This document shows positions 1 through 10,282 of a stretch of 64,000 bases of DNA, piece after piece (within the stretch, counting starts at the first letter, position 1; the number at the start of each line of letters is the position of its first letter). A program made the translations under genes and the position numbers. Origin of the DNA: Gnetum montanum (Eukaryota > Streptophyta > Gnetopsida > Gnetales > Gnetaceae); the NCBI GenBank assembly GCA_015680685.1, contig MNCI01001988.1, positions 62,001 through 126,000 of the forward strand, in the 5' to 3' direction. The notes below the pieces were generated by a model, which worked only from the letters and a program-made list of their open reading frames with translations, was not told the origin of the DNA and searched no databases.

Positions 1-1130
1 AGGATATAAACAATATCAACAATGACATCAACCACAATCATGGGGAATGCCACCACCAAGATAGTAATACCCTTATAGGCAGTTAGATCCATATGGGTAC
101 TAAGTTCAACAACCCCTTTCTCCATGAAGCTCTACAAGCCACACCTCATTATAGCATCACTATTACCATCCAAACTACCATCAAAATCATTCACCATCTA
201 CTCAAGGGGAGTATCCTTATCCTTACCACCCTCTGCATCCATCTACACACATCCCTCTACCCTCTACCCAATTACCTTCTCCTTTATCCATGTAGGGTGA
301 AAGTTCTCCATAGCTGCAGCAACAAAATGCTATGAAGGTTGTGAATTTATAATTGACCTTCTAGCTGAGTGGTTTGGATAATCGTTCTAGGAAATGACCA
401 TTTTTTCTACCCAATAGTCCTCCTAAACCCTCATAACCTAATGCAATAGGTCATACTATATCTCCAACACCCTCATCTTTTGCATCAAATACATTCAAGT
501 GCCGTTCAAACTAAACACTGCCTTAGATCTGCATTGTGATGTTAAATCATGCTATTTTCGATTGGATCAAGGCTAGCAACCTTTCCACCAAAATATCTAA
601 TCTAGGAAGTCCTCATATTTACTTGTAGATTGCTAAACATAAGGCATGCAAGGATCTTCTTAACTTTGGTTCTAATGTCAATCTTATCTCCCATGACATG
701 TACAGGCCTTGGAACCTACTACCTTGCAAGAAGAGCAACATCCATTTGGAATTGGTAGACTAGTCAATCACCATCCCTTTGGGGTTAGTAGAGGACATTG
801 ACCAAATTTTGTAGGTGGTCCTATCCTATCGATTTTTTGGTTATTAAGGTTGAGAACTACAAAGGTTAATTCCCCATCATTATGGGAAGGGCATGGGTAA
901 GCATAATTGATGCACAAATGTGTATAAGGGACCTCTCCTTGGAAATCTTCAAGGAAAATGAATTTGGATGAGTAGAGAAGAAATGTGTTCCATGCATTGT
1001 GTATAGCGATAATGGGTGCAACTGCATGCAGAAAATATGGTTCATCAAAAGTACATACATTAAAGCATGCAATTAGTATGCACAAGACATAGATTTGCAA
1101 AAGTGTAGTAGCCACAGAGTAGGAGGGTAC
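1..1130 (+). pseudogene. Element A gag C-terminus and aspartic protease (decayed)
   Basis: The first 120 bases encode the proline/glutamine-rich gag tail (PQSWGMPPPR) also present in element C near 33680-33740. The protease active-site region is at 659-693 and reads LNFGSNVNLIS, where element C reads LDSGSGVNLIS, so the catalytic Asp-Ser-Gly has become Asn-Phe-Gly (GAC to AAC, TCT to TTT). It continues with LELVDQSITIPLGLVEDI near 745-800, then a frame disruption before the region matching the C-terminal part of the C protease. The enzyme would cleave the element polyprotein; this copy cannot be active. Assignment is firm through the parallel with C. Confidence 0.8.
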
Positions 1131-2330
1131 TCAGTGGCTGATAGCTGACTCTAACAATAGCACATTATACATGGAAGTAGCTAAGAGCCTGACATGTGCT
1201 TATGTCGAAGGAATGGATGAACTTAAGCAAGTTCATCACCAACTCTTGAATGATGAAAATGATGGTACCTATTAGGGAGAGTTGGAAATCCCTAATAATT
1301 TCAAGTAGGAGCCCATAGAGTTAAAAACTCTACCAACCAACATAGATTATGCATTTTTAAACAATGGCAAGTTGGTTATCATTAATGTCAAACTTGCTCT
1401 TGAACAAAAAGAAAAGCTTTTAAAGGTGGCTAAGAAATGGCCAACAGCCTTTGCTTGGTCATATCTTGAGCTAACTAGAATCAATCCAAGGATATGTCAA
1501 CATCACATTTACACCAACCAAGCCATGAAACCAAGAAGGTAGCCGTAGTAGTAGCTGAATTCCAAACTGAAGCAGATTGTTAAGGAGGAAATAGAACAAC
1601 TCCTAAAGATAGGGTTCATCTATCCCATCATGGATAGTGAGTGGGTTAGCCCACTCATAATTATGCCAAGGAAAGGTGGCAAGTGGTAGGTCTACATTGA
1701 CTCTAGGTTGTTGAATATGGAAACATTTAAAGATCATTTTCCATTGCCATTTGTGGACCAAGTATTAGACACTATCTCTAGGAATTGCTATTATAGCTTC
1801 TTGGATGGTTATAGTGGATATAACCAAATCCAAATTGCACTAGAAGATTAGGCCAAGACCACATTCATAGGTCCTTGGAAAATGTTTGCATATTGTAATA
1901 TGCCATTTGATCTATGCAATGCCCCTGCAACATTTCAATGCTTGGTCCTTAGTATTTTCCAACAAAAAATTGGTATTGGGGTAGAAGTCTTTATGGATGA
2001 ATTCTCTACCTATGGGGCTACATTTGAGGAAGCCATGGACCACCTTGAGTAGGTTCTGAAAAGATGTGTTGAAATAAACCTTAGGCTTAATTGGTAGAAA
2101 AACCATCTAATGGTATAGAAGGGCATAGTATTGGGACACTAAATTTTACAAGAAGGGATTGAGGTAGACTTGGAAAAGATAAGGGTCATCCAAGGAATCA
2201 CACACCAACTATAGATAGTCAAAGATATCTGATCATTTCTTAGACATACTAGCTACTACCAGCAATTCATAGAGAATTTCTCTAAGATTGCGAAGATGTT
2301 GGTCAAGATTATGAAGAAAGATGCTCCATT
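1131..2330 (+). pseudogene. Element A reverse transcriptase domain (decayed)
   Basis: After a linker (VAKKWPTAFAWSY near 1420) the RT fingers and palm run from about 1570: KQIVKEEIEQLLKIGFIYP, then FPLPFVDQVLDTIS near 1740, YSFLDGYSGYNQIQIALE near 1792, and the catalytic box at 1990-2001. The box reads FMDE where YMDD or FMDD is expected, so the second catalytic Asp is Glu. The thumb continues through SYYQQFIENFSKIAKML near 2250-2300. Several TAG and TGA codons interrupt an otherwise continuous frame. The domain would copy element RNA into DNA; this copy is dead. Confidence 0.85.
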
Positions 2331-2800
2331 CATCTAGACCAAGAAATGTGAACATGCATTCCAACTATTAAAAGATAAACTCATAGAAACTCCAATTCTA
2401 TGGGCACCAGACTGGTCCAAACCATTTCATATAATAAAGGATGCATTTAATTATACCTTGGAAGCCATGCTTACATAGTTGGATGATAAAAAATGTTCAT
2501 ATTACATCCATTGCGCTAACTAAAGAATTGTGGGTGCATAGCTGAATTACACCACAATTGAGAAAAAAATAATGGTATTGGTGTATGCTCTAAAAATGTT
2601 TAGGCACTATGAGCTTGGCTATAAGGTATTTTTGCACATAGACCATAGTGCCATTTGCTTCCTAATGACCAAGCCGATGGTGAGCCCCCATATTGTATGA
2701 TGGCTCATGATTTTATAAGAATTCAAGTTCACAGTGGTAGATCAGAAAGGGACTGAGAATTTGGTCACTGACCACCTCTCTTAGTTAATATGGAATAATA
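2331..2800 (+). pseudogene. Element A RNase H domain (decayed)
   Basis: Downstream of RT the frame gives KKCEHAFQLLKDKLIETPIL, then a DAFNYTLEAMLTQLDD block corresponding to the first catalytic Asp region of gypsy RNase H, then GAQLNYTTIEKKIMVLVYAL and FLHIDHSAICFLM. It ends with VVDQKGTENLVTDHLSQL near 2735-2785, the usual exit into integrase. TAG and TGA stops occur throughout. The same block survives at the start of element B, so the two can be compared directly. The family role is removing the RNA strand from the RNA/DNA hybrid. Confidence 0.75.
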
Positions 2801-3049
2801 AAGAGGAGGAGAGCCTACTATCTAATCAATTTTTAGATGAACTCCTCTTTACAAGAGCAATAAATGATCAAGTGCCCATTGAAATAAAATGATATGATGG
2901 CATCCTTGCTTACGTTCTCATTTAGGAGATGCCACAAGATCTAGACTTTAGCAAGAAATAATAGTTTCTTTATTAGGAAAAGTACTTCATGAAAATCAAT
3001 AGACACATTTATAAGGTATGCATTGATGGCTTGGTTTGATGGTGTGTCC

Positions 3050-4140
3050 ATGATGTGGATCAACTATGCATTCTCTAGGATGCTCACGAAGGCTCATGTA
3101 GAGGCCACTATGAAGGGAGATGCATGACCATAAAAATCATGGTGGTAGGATACTATTGGCCTATAATCTTTAGTGATGTCCACCAATTTGTTTAATCTTG
3201 TGAGCATTATCAAAGAGATGGTGGGATAACCACATGAATGGAGGATTCTCAATAGTGGATTCAACCACTAGAATTGTTCAACATATGGGGCATTGACTTC
3301 ATGAGTCCCATCACACCCATGTTCAATGGAAAGGCATATATCATTGTAGCAGTTGACTACTATAACAAATGGATAGAAGCAGCAACCATCACTTATTGTA
3401 CATCATCCATTTTTGCTAGATTTGTACAACAAAATGTTATAAATAGGTTTGGGGTTCCATGTGCACTAATTTTTAACAATGAAACTCTTTTTACAAGGGC
3501 CACTTGTCAAAAACTTATGCAACGCTTGAGGGTCGAACATAAATTAATAACATTCTATCATCACCAAGCCAATGGTTAAGTAGAGATAACTAACAAGGAG
3601 ATCACAAAGATCCTAACAAAGACCATAAGTAAAAATAGGAGAGATTGGAGCACAAAACTCAATGATGTCCTTTGGGCATATTGCTCAACATGGAAACTCC
3701 CTATTAGCTACTCTTCCTATGAGCTAGTGTACAAAAAAATTCCAATGCTCCTAATTCAATCTGAGCTCTGTACACTCTCAGAAGCCTATGAACTAAATCT
3801 TGACATAGGCTTAGCACAAAAAGAAAGATTTATCAACCTTAATGTGCTAGACAAAAATTGATTAGTGGCCCTATCTTTGAATGAAGTGCACAAGGCATTC
3901 AATAAGCAATGCCATGACCTAAGAATATAGAAGGTAAAATTTCAACCTAGAGATAAGGTTATCTACTGGAACCCCACACATGTTCCCTAGAAAAGAAAGT
4001 TCAAAAAATTGAGGAAGGGACCTTACATAATTATTAAAACCTTTCCTTCAAGGGCCATTACCATATAAAAACCTAAGACTCCAAATAAAAAGTAGTTGAT
4101 CAACATCCAACAAATAAAGCTTTTTCATGAGCCCAAGTAA
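3050..4140 (+). pseudogene. Element A integrase (decayed)
   Basis: The zinc-binding N-terminus is visible: DAHEGSCRGHY near 3079 gives the two histidines, and CEHYQRDG near 3200 shows the first cysteine of the CxxC pair with the second changed to Tyr. The catalytic core starts at 3274; Asp of GIDF (3295-3297) is kept, the second catalytic Asp (normally in DNG) is Asn in IFNNET near 3475, and Glu of VEITNKE is near 3584. The C-terminal domain runs to about 4138 (KVKFQPRDKVIYWN, then RKGPYIIIKTFPSRAITI). A TGA at 3859-3861 is shared with element B. It would have inserted the cDNA; inactive here. Confidence 0.85.
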
Positions 4141-4207
4141 GCCAATGTAATGAATACCTCAACAGATGAACAACCACATTCAATTTTTTAGATCTCCTCC
4201 TTCAAAC

Positions 4208-4226
4208 TTAGTCATGGGGGAGGTGT
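4208..4226 (+). promoter_or_regulatory. Internal polypurine-like tract after integrase, element A
   Basis: AGTCATGGGGGAGGTG lies about 70 bases after the integrase end. It resembles the tract that precedes the LTRs of this family and recurs at the same place in B (20703-20720) and C (34951-34970). A role as second plus-strand primer is an inference. Confidence 0.45.
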
Positions 4227-5725
4227 CCATTCATGCTAAATCATCCATATGACTAAATTTTTCTAGTTTTTTTTCACATTTTTAATTTTGCAAGTTATTT
4301 ATTTTACACCTTTTTAATTTTAAAGTTGTTTTCTATTTTACACCATTTTTTACACCATCATTAGTACATTTAAACACTTCTTAAACATTTTACACTTTTT
4401 AATATATTTTACTTTGTTTTTTTTAGTGTGATTTTTTAATTTTTGCTAATAAACATGCTTTGTGCTATAGCTGTTACTAATGGTGGTTTGTGTTTTATGT
4501 TTTATTTACTAGTGTCTAGTTTCTATTTTTGAGATTTTATGCTAATTACTAAGTCATGGTTTCTTTTTCATGGAATAGGTAGTGAGTCCATAACATCCAC
4601 TCATTCACAAACTCTATGGTTTTCCTCATTTTGGAAGTTTGAGGTCCTTTTCATTAAATAAAATTTTAATAAATTGGTGACCTTGGTAGTTTCTGGAATT
4701 GGGAAGGATTTAAAGGTTTGTACAAGGTGTAACTTTAAGGGGACTCAATACTCTTTGTACTCTTCTACTTACTTAGGTGCCTGAGTGTTTTTCATCAACT
4801 TCTTATCATTCCATGTTTCAATGACAAGAACTCAAATAAGCTCTTTGCATAGTATGGTTCCCATCCAAAAGTGAAGAAAAAGGAAAAAAAGGACATGATG
4901 GGAATTCAAACCACACCCCTGAGACAAATAAATGGGCTATAAGCACTGGTTATGGAACTAGAAAGACATGTTACCAATGCTTAATTGTCCCCTCTAACTA
5001 AGGCCCTATCTCACTTCCTACTTCTCTTTTCTCCTCTTTGTGGAATAGTGGTTGTTCTATGGGTGCACTCTTGTGTCTCGAGGAGGTGGATCAGTCTTGG
5101 GGTGGTGATGAAAAGTCACTAAAAGAGGTTGGTTTTGGTCTGAACTAAGGATGGATCTTCTCAGGTCATTTTAAACACAAAATCCACAAGGAACTTTTTA
5201 TGACCTTAGTTTGGAATTCCATTCCACGTTCTCTATCATCCATCTATGCTAATCATAATTCACCTCATTGTTGGTATCCACATTCTTGATTCCATGTCTT
5301 GGTCTGATGTACTTGAATTCTTAGGTGGAATTTTCTAGATGTTGGTCCTTAACTTCCATCAACCATTGATCACCTATAGGGTCCATGGACTCCTTAGGTT
5401 AAGGTTATGGAAGGGTAAACAAGGCGTGTGCCTGCTATGGGGAGGACCCACTTGCATATCTCTGGTCAGGTTCATTAAGTACCTTATCCTTAGGCATTTT
5501 TCCAAATAGAATCTTTCATACACCCATCTTCTACATCAGACCATGTGCTCATTTACCTATTTTGTTCAATAAATTTGTTCTTCATGAAATTTTTCAATTT
5601 TTAAGCTTTTTAAGACCATCTTTAATGATTTTATCATATTCTTGGCTTTTCTAGGATTCCATGGACCCCAATTTCATTGAAAAATTCCTCATATTTTTTG
5701 AGATATTACCATTTGAAATGTTTTT
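4227..5725. other. Noncoding spacer between integrase and ORF3 promoter block, element A
   Basis: T-rich noncoding sequence of about 1.5 kb. It aligns by eye with the same interval of B (20721-22145) and C (34971-35529): a GAGTCCA...CATCCA...CATTCA block at 4572-4605 and GGGGAGGACCCACTTGCAT at 5439-5457 occur in all three (C reads ...ACTGGCAT). No reading frame is conserved. Its retention in C, which lost both neighbouring genes, suggests a cis role or simply the positions of the deletion ends. Confidence 0.6.
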
Positions 5726-5815
5726 CCAATGGGCCCCATAGACGGAATAGACTTGTATACAAGGCCCCATATATGGGGCCTCTTTGACTTAAGGGAAAAA
5801 TACTATAAATATACA
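5726..5815 (+). promoter_or_regulatory. Internal U3-like block with TATA box ahead of ORF3, element A
   Basis: Short repeats containing GGGCCCCATAGAC and ATATGGGGCC, followed by TATAAAT at 5804-5810. Element A's own LTR U3 carries the same kind of GATGGGGCC repeats (9378-9470). Element B has the equivalent block at 22146-22230, and there the repeat wording matches B's LTR instead. I infer an internal promoter for ORF3 derived from, or exchanging sequence with, U3. Confidence 0.5.
5762..5781. repeat. Perfect 20-bp palindrome
   Basis: AGGCCCCATATATGGGGCCT equals its own reverse complement. It lies 22 bases before the internal TATA box of element A, inside the U3-like block. Confidence 0.95.
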
Positions 5816-6036
5816 TGATCCCACTTTCAAAAATTTTACATTTTCTCACAAATTCCAAAGGAGTTTTCAATTTTTTAGAGCCCAGAACCTTCCAAAGCCC
5901 ATAACTTCTAAACTGTTTATCCAAATCACTTGATTCTTCAACCTTGTAGCTACTAGAGATAAGCTCTTTGTTATGGGGGCAATAAATGTACCATTTTTGA
6001 TAGAAAAAGTTTTGCCGGTTTTCTAACTCCATAAAG

Positions 6037-6249
6037 GTTTAACTAAGAAATCAACTGTTAAACACCAAATTACAAGAGTTAAACGTTTCCAACAAGCTAT
6101 GATGACATTTACAATAAATAATTAATGAAATAATCAATCTTCCATGGTCCTACCTTAGCCAAAGTGTAACTAACTAATGGGAGAAGGTTGTTGAAAATTT
6201 TAAAGTTACACATTATATCTACTAATCCAGGGATGTGTTGTGACTGCAG
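6037..6249 (+). other. Putative 5'UTR intron directly before ORF3, element A
   Basis: Donor context AAAG/GTTTAACT at 6036-6037 and acceptor TGACTGCAG ending at 6249, immediately before ATG. Element B has AAG/GTTTAATC and an AG ending at 22667, also abutting ATG. Lengths are 213 and 216 bases. The exon sequence before it (GAGCCCAGA, CTAACTCCATAA) is conserved between A and B. Predicted from sequence only. Confidence 0.45.
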
Positions 6250-9198
6250 ATGGCACCAAAAGAAAAATACACATAGGAACCAACATTGTCCCAACCAAGG
6301 GAGAAACAACCTAGAATGGGAAGAGGCCAAGAATAGCCCCAAGAAGAACTGTTGGCAATCCACATGATAGGCCCTCTTAGGGAAGAGGTAGAGGTGGAAT
6401 ATATTCAATAGATTCTAGAACTAGAAATAGCACTAGAACACTCCCATTGGGATGATGCACCAACACAATTAGCAAATCTTGAGGTGAGCTTGACAAAGGC
6501 TTGCCTAAATCAAATCAAATTGAGGGAGGTCCAAGAATTGGTGCTCCAGGAGTTAAATTTTGGCCCTTTCATGGAGCATGCACCAAGAGAAGTGTAGGAC
6601 TAGCTAAATGCCTCTCCCATGTGGCCAATCATCACTTCCACTGGGGAGCGGTACATGGGAGAAACATTCCTATTCTAGAATAATAGACAGCCTAGATCAA
6701 TGGTAAAAATCAAGGACATCTTAATGTCCTACTTGGTGTAGGCCATTATTACAATGGTTTGGTAGCCCAAAATAGGGGCAAATCTTACTTAGATCCCAAT
6801 GCAAGTAGATCCCAACTTTAAGAAAGAATGGATGCAATGGTGTTATGGTGTTGATCGCAAGAAGTTTGGTGCACTCACATTGGTAGAGAGGATACAATAC
6901 AAGATTACAGCCTTTCACCTCAATCCCAAGAGGAGGTCATGAAAAATCACCACCTTCTTTACCCAAGCATGCACTGCTCTAAGTGGGAGATTCCTCGTTA
7001 ACCTTCCACAGCTAATCTATTTAGAGATGGAGAAGCGCTTTAAAGAAAATGAATGTGAAAGGAAGGCACTTCACTTTCCATGCCACATCGGGAAACTCTA
7101 TCAAAGGGGAGGAATATTACGCTACACAAAAGATACTATTAGGATTGTTCCAGCTACCAACTAGGTAGAAATGATGAAGGATAAGATGCCTACAACTAGT
7201 ATCTATGAAGAGGAGTAGCAACAACAACCTTCACCTGCCACTCAAAAAAATGTGTCAAATATCACTACAACTACCCAAAGTTTGCACAAATATAGAGAAT
7301 TGATCTTGAGTGAATAAGAGTAATGAGTAGGCATGAGTGGTGGGGACTCATCCATATATAGACTAGCCATGAGTCACCTTAATGAGGTGGCCCAAATGAT
7401 TAGCTTGATGGGTGAGGGTGGATCCATTTTCTCGACCAAAAGAATGCAATTACCTACGAGGTTAAATTTAAGCACCATAGAGGTCATAGTATGTCTTGCA
7501 GAACAACAGTCACTCCTAAAAATCTTTGGGAAAGCTGCGACCTTCTTGGAGCACTTAGAGAAGACTGAAGGAACAACTATATTGGTATTGTAGCACCAAG
7601 GGTAGGAGATGGTAGTAGAAATGATCATTGATCATATTATTAAACCTCTTAATGCACCTGCAGCATCTACATTGGACATCACCACACTCAAAGATGTGCA
7701 AACATTTGCAAGGACCACAAGTAGTAGAAGAAATGTAGCACAACATGGGAAAGTACTAGACCAACTGGTGGGAACTGGGCAAGAACTTTCGGATGTCTTT
7801 GACCTTTCGGACAACATTATTGTGACCCTGTCGGAGCTACTTGAGGCAAGGGGCAAAGATATCATATTGAAGGAACAACTTGAAATAGACAAGGAGTAGA
7901 ATGAATGCTTGGTTGTGGAAGTTGCTGAATTAAGAGCCTAGATTACTAACCCCACATTTCTCAACTTGACACTAACAAGAGATGAAGCTATGTAACAACT
8001 TCACATCAAACTTAAAGGTGTTAAGGATGCAATGGAGATGATGGTTTTCTATAGATCCTTGGTAGAGGACACAGAGCATAAGATTCAGAAGGCCTTGGAT
8101 TAGACCCACCAAGAGAACGTCTAGTTGACCATAGAAAATCATCACCTACAGAATGTTGATGAGCATAAGCAATAATTAACTGATTTCATCCATCAATAGT
8201 AGGAGTAATTAGCTAGAGCAAACACACAATTGAAGAGATTAGTAACAAAGAATAAGAATCTATCCATGGAGGAGGTGCACATCCTTTGCTAGAAAACTAC
8301 AATCGAGGTAGGTGCCTAGAAATATGAAGCTCTCAAATTTGAGAAAGTCAAAGATCATTACAGAGAGTAGGTCAGTCTATAAAAGGAAGTAAATGAAAAA
8401 CACATCCAATTGATGAAGGAAAAAGAAAATGAAGCCCTCCAGTAACTCTAGCAAGGTAAAGAAGTTTGAAAACCCATCATTAATGGGATAAATGCCTGCA
8501 ATAAGGTGGAAATCCACACAAAAGAGTTGTAGATGAAGGAAATGATAAAATACATGGAGCTCACCAATATCTATTATGCAAACCTAGCCATGTTGATTGC
8601 TAGATGATCTTGGTTAGAGCTTGAGAAATAGGTGGCTAGCTCATACTTTTTGTATGAGGTTGAGTTCAAGCATTACAAAAACACCAAGCGGAAGCTTGCA
8701 ATGGAAAATGCTAAACTCAAATTTCTCAAGGCATAATTCATTGATTAATGATCAACTACTAAGAACTTGGCCAAGAGTATGAATGACTACTAGGAGCTAC
8801 AAAATGTAGTCAGGGAATTTGACATCAAATGCAAACTGTTTGCTACCTAGTTTGTCAATGTGAAGGAGATGTTTCTACTAATGCATTGTCCATGGGATAT
8901 CCCCATTCTAGCCCACATTGGTGATGCCACATGGACTGTGAATGATCTGTAGAGTAAGGAAGAAATGATGAAGGCATTACTAGGTTCCTTTTACCTTCCA
9001 TTGGAGGTTGTAGTCATAGTAGGATAGCCATAGCCATTGTAGCTATTGCACATGCCTAAAGTTAGTGAAGGTCCTTCAAAACCTTAGGAGCCTCCACTAC
9101 CTGGGACTATCTAATCTTCTCTACCACCTTCACACTGTTAGAGGATGTGTTGTCCAATTTTTTATAATCACCTTATGGTATTCAATTTTGTGTCATGA
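6250..9198 (+). pseudogene. ORF3 of element A: 983-codon coiled-coil protein gene with many stops
   Basis: From ATG at 6250 (MAPKEKYT) one frame runs to TGA at 9196-9198 with no net frameshift, interrupted by roughly fifty stops: by hand count about 37 TAG, 11 TAA and 5 TGA. The N-terminal third is globular: GPFMEHAPREV near residue 104, KKFGALTLVERIQYKITAFH near 205, then LPQLIYLEMEKRFKENE and ALHFPCHIGKLYQRGGI near 260-295, reminiscent of the 'putative plant transposon protein' domain found with Athila-type elements (by memory of the pattern). The rest is rich in E, K, Q and L (EEQLEIDKE, HIQLMKEKENEALQQL), a probable long coiled coil. Element B encodes a homologue with matching residue numbering. 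Function unknown; an env-like or structural role is conjecture. Confidence 0.7.
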
Positions 9199-9335
9199 AC
9201 ATCATAATTTTTTGTAATTTGTTGATTTGTACACTTGGGCAGTCAGTTTTATCAAGTCAGTTTATTTTGTAAGAGTCAGAAAATAATCCCATACCTTCCT
9301 AATTTTGTAAGGGAACTCAAGGATAAGTTTTCATT

Positions 9336-9349
9336 TAGTTGTGAGGGTA
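9336..9349 (+). promoter_or_regulatory. 3' polypurine tract, element A
   Basis: TAGTTGTGAGGGTA immediately precedes the LTR start TGATG. The equivalent sites in B and C have the same form and position. Confidence 0.7.
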
Positions 9350-10282
9350 TGATGAGCATCAAAGTGTCATATCGACAAGCCCCTGTTGATGGGGCCTTAT
9401 TTATGTGGTGTTGCCCTGTCAATGGGGCCATGTTGACATAGCATTTGCTACATTGATGGGGCCCTATTGACATAGTCTTGTAGCAAAATCTCTAAATACG
9501 AGCTCCTAGCCATGTTTATGGGCATTCAATTCATAGTAGTAGCCAAACTCTTGTAGTTTTTGCATTTGAAAGTTAGAATATTTTCTCGAGTGCCCGCAAT
9601 AGAAGTCATTAAATGTACAGATCTTTATTTGAGCACTGTTGTACCTAAACCATACTAGTGTTTATGGTAATAAAGACAAGCTTCTGGATAAACCTTGTAG
9701 CATTCTAGATAGTTTAAATGTTTTATTCTTGCATTTAATGTTTTTAGTTATTTATTTAATGTTTCTCAGTAATTAAGCTAATAAAGTGATAAAGTAAGAT
9801 AAGCTAAATAGGTTAAATACATAAGTATGACACTTCAAGTGTAAATAGATATTCGCTTGGTAATACCAACAGCATTATTACTTAGTGCACTCATTTGCAT
9901 AACACATGGTAACCCAGCAGTGGGTATGTGGGTTTAGGACATGTACATAAAGTGGGACTAGATGCTTATGTTAGGACTAGTCATAGATTAGTTAGTTTGT
10001 TAAATTAAATTAGTTATTAAATTACTTCATGTCTCTCTCTCTCTCTATGCACCAAAGAACATAAAACATAAAATAATAAAAATCATATTCCTTGATTACA
10101 CTTAACCATACCATGTGCATCACAAGTATAATTGGAAAGCCAATGAACAACCTTAAGGCAAGGTTCACTTCCTAGAAGACTAGTGTACTGAAAACTATAG
10201 AGTCCACAGAATTTGATTAGATCACACATGAACACTTTGTGATTCGTACGGTTAAGCATAGGGGTGCCTCAACCACTCATTA
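9350..10282 (+). repeat. 3' LTR of element A (about 933 bp)
   Basis: It starts TGATGAGCATC after the polypurine tract and ends near CACTCATTA, aligning with the CACTCATCA ends of the B and C LTRs. U3 holds GATGGGGCC-type repeats; the TATA region is weak (TCTAAATA near 9490). The poly(A) signal AATAAA is at 9669-9674, the same context as in B and C. A CT microsatellite is at about 10030-10046. The final dinucleotide is decayed. Confidence 0.8.

Larger units (their letters stand above)
1..10282 (+). mobile_element. Element A: Athila-like Ty3/gypsy LTR retrotransposon, 5' part outside window
   Basis: The order read on the plus strand is gag end, protease, RT, RNase H, integrase, noncoding spacer, a third long frame (ORF3), polypurine tract, 3' LTR. 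Protease wording (NLIS, VEDI) and an extra frame after integrase fit the Athila/Tat branch of Ty3/gypsy. The 5' LTR and most of gag lie left of the window. Coding parts are full of stops, mainly TAG, but have few frameshifts. The 3' LTR ends directly against minus-strand protease sequence of element E, so A probably inserted into E. B and C are relatives from the same family. Confidence 0.85.

Noticed and set aside
5706-6408. Minus-strand frames of about 100 codons in the leader of ORF3
   Set aside because: The region aligns with B on the plus strand as noncoding leader and intron; the minus-strand frames are not conserved in B.
6250-9198. A variant genetic code with TAG and TAA as glutamine
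   Set aside because: TAG and TGA also sit at probable Trp and Arg codons (for example 3928-3930 in A versus TGA at the same place in B), CAG is still used widely, and element D has long frames nearly free of TAG. Methylation-driven decay explains the pattern.
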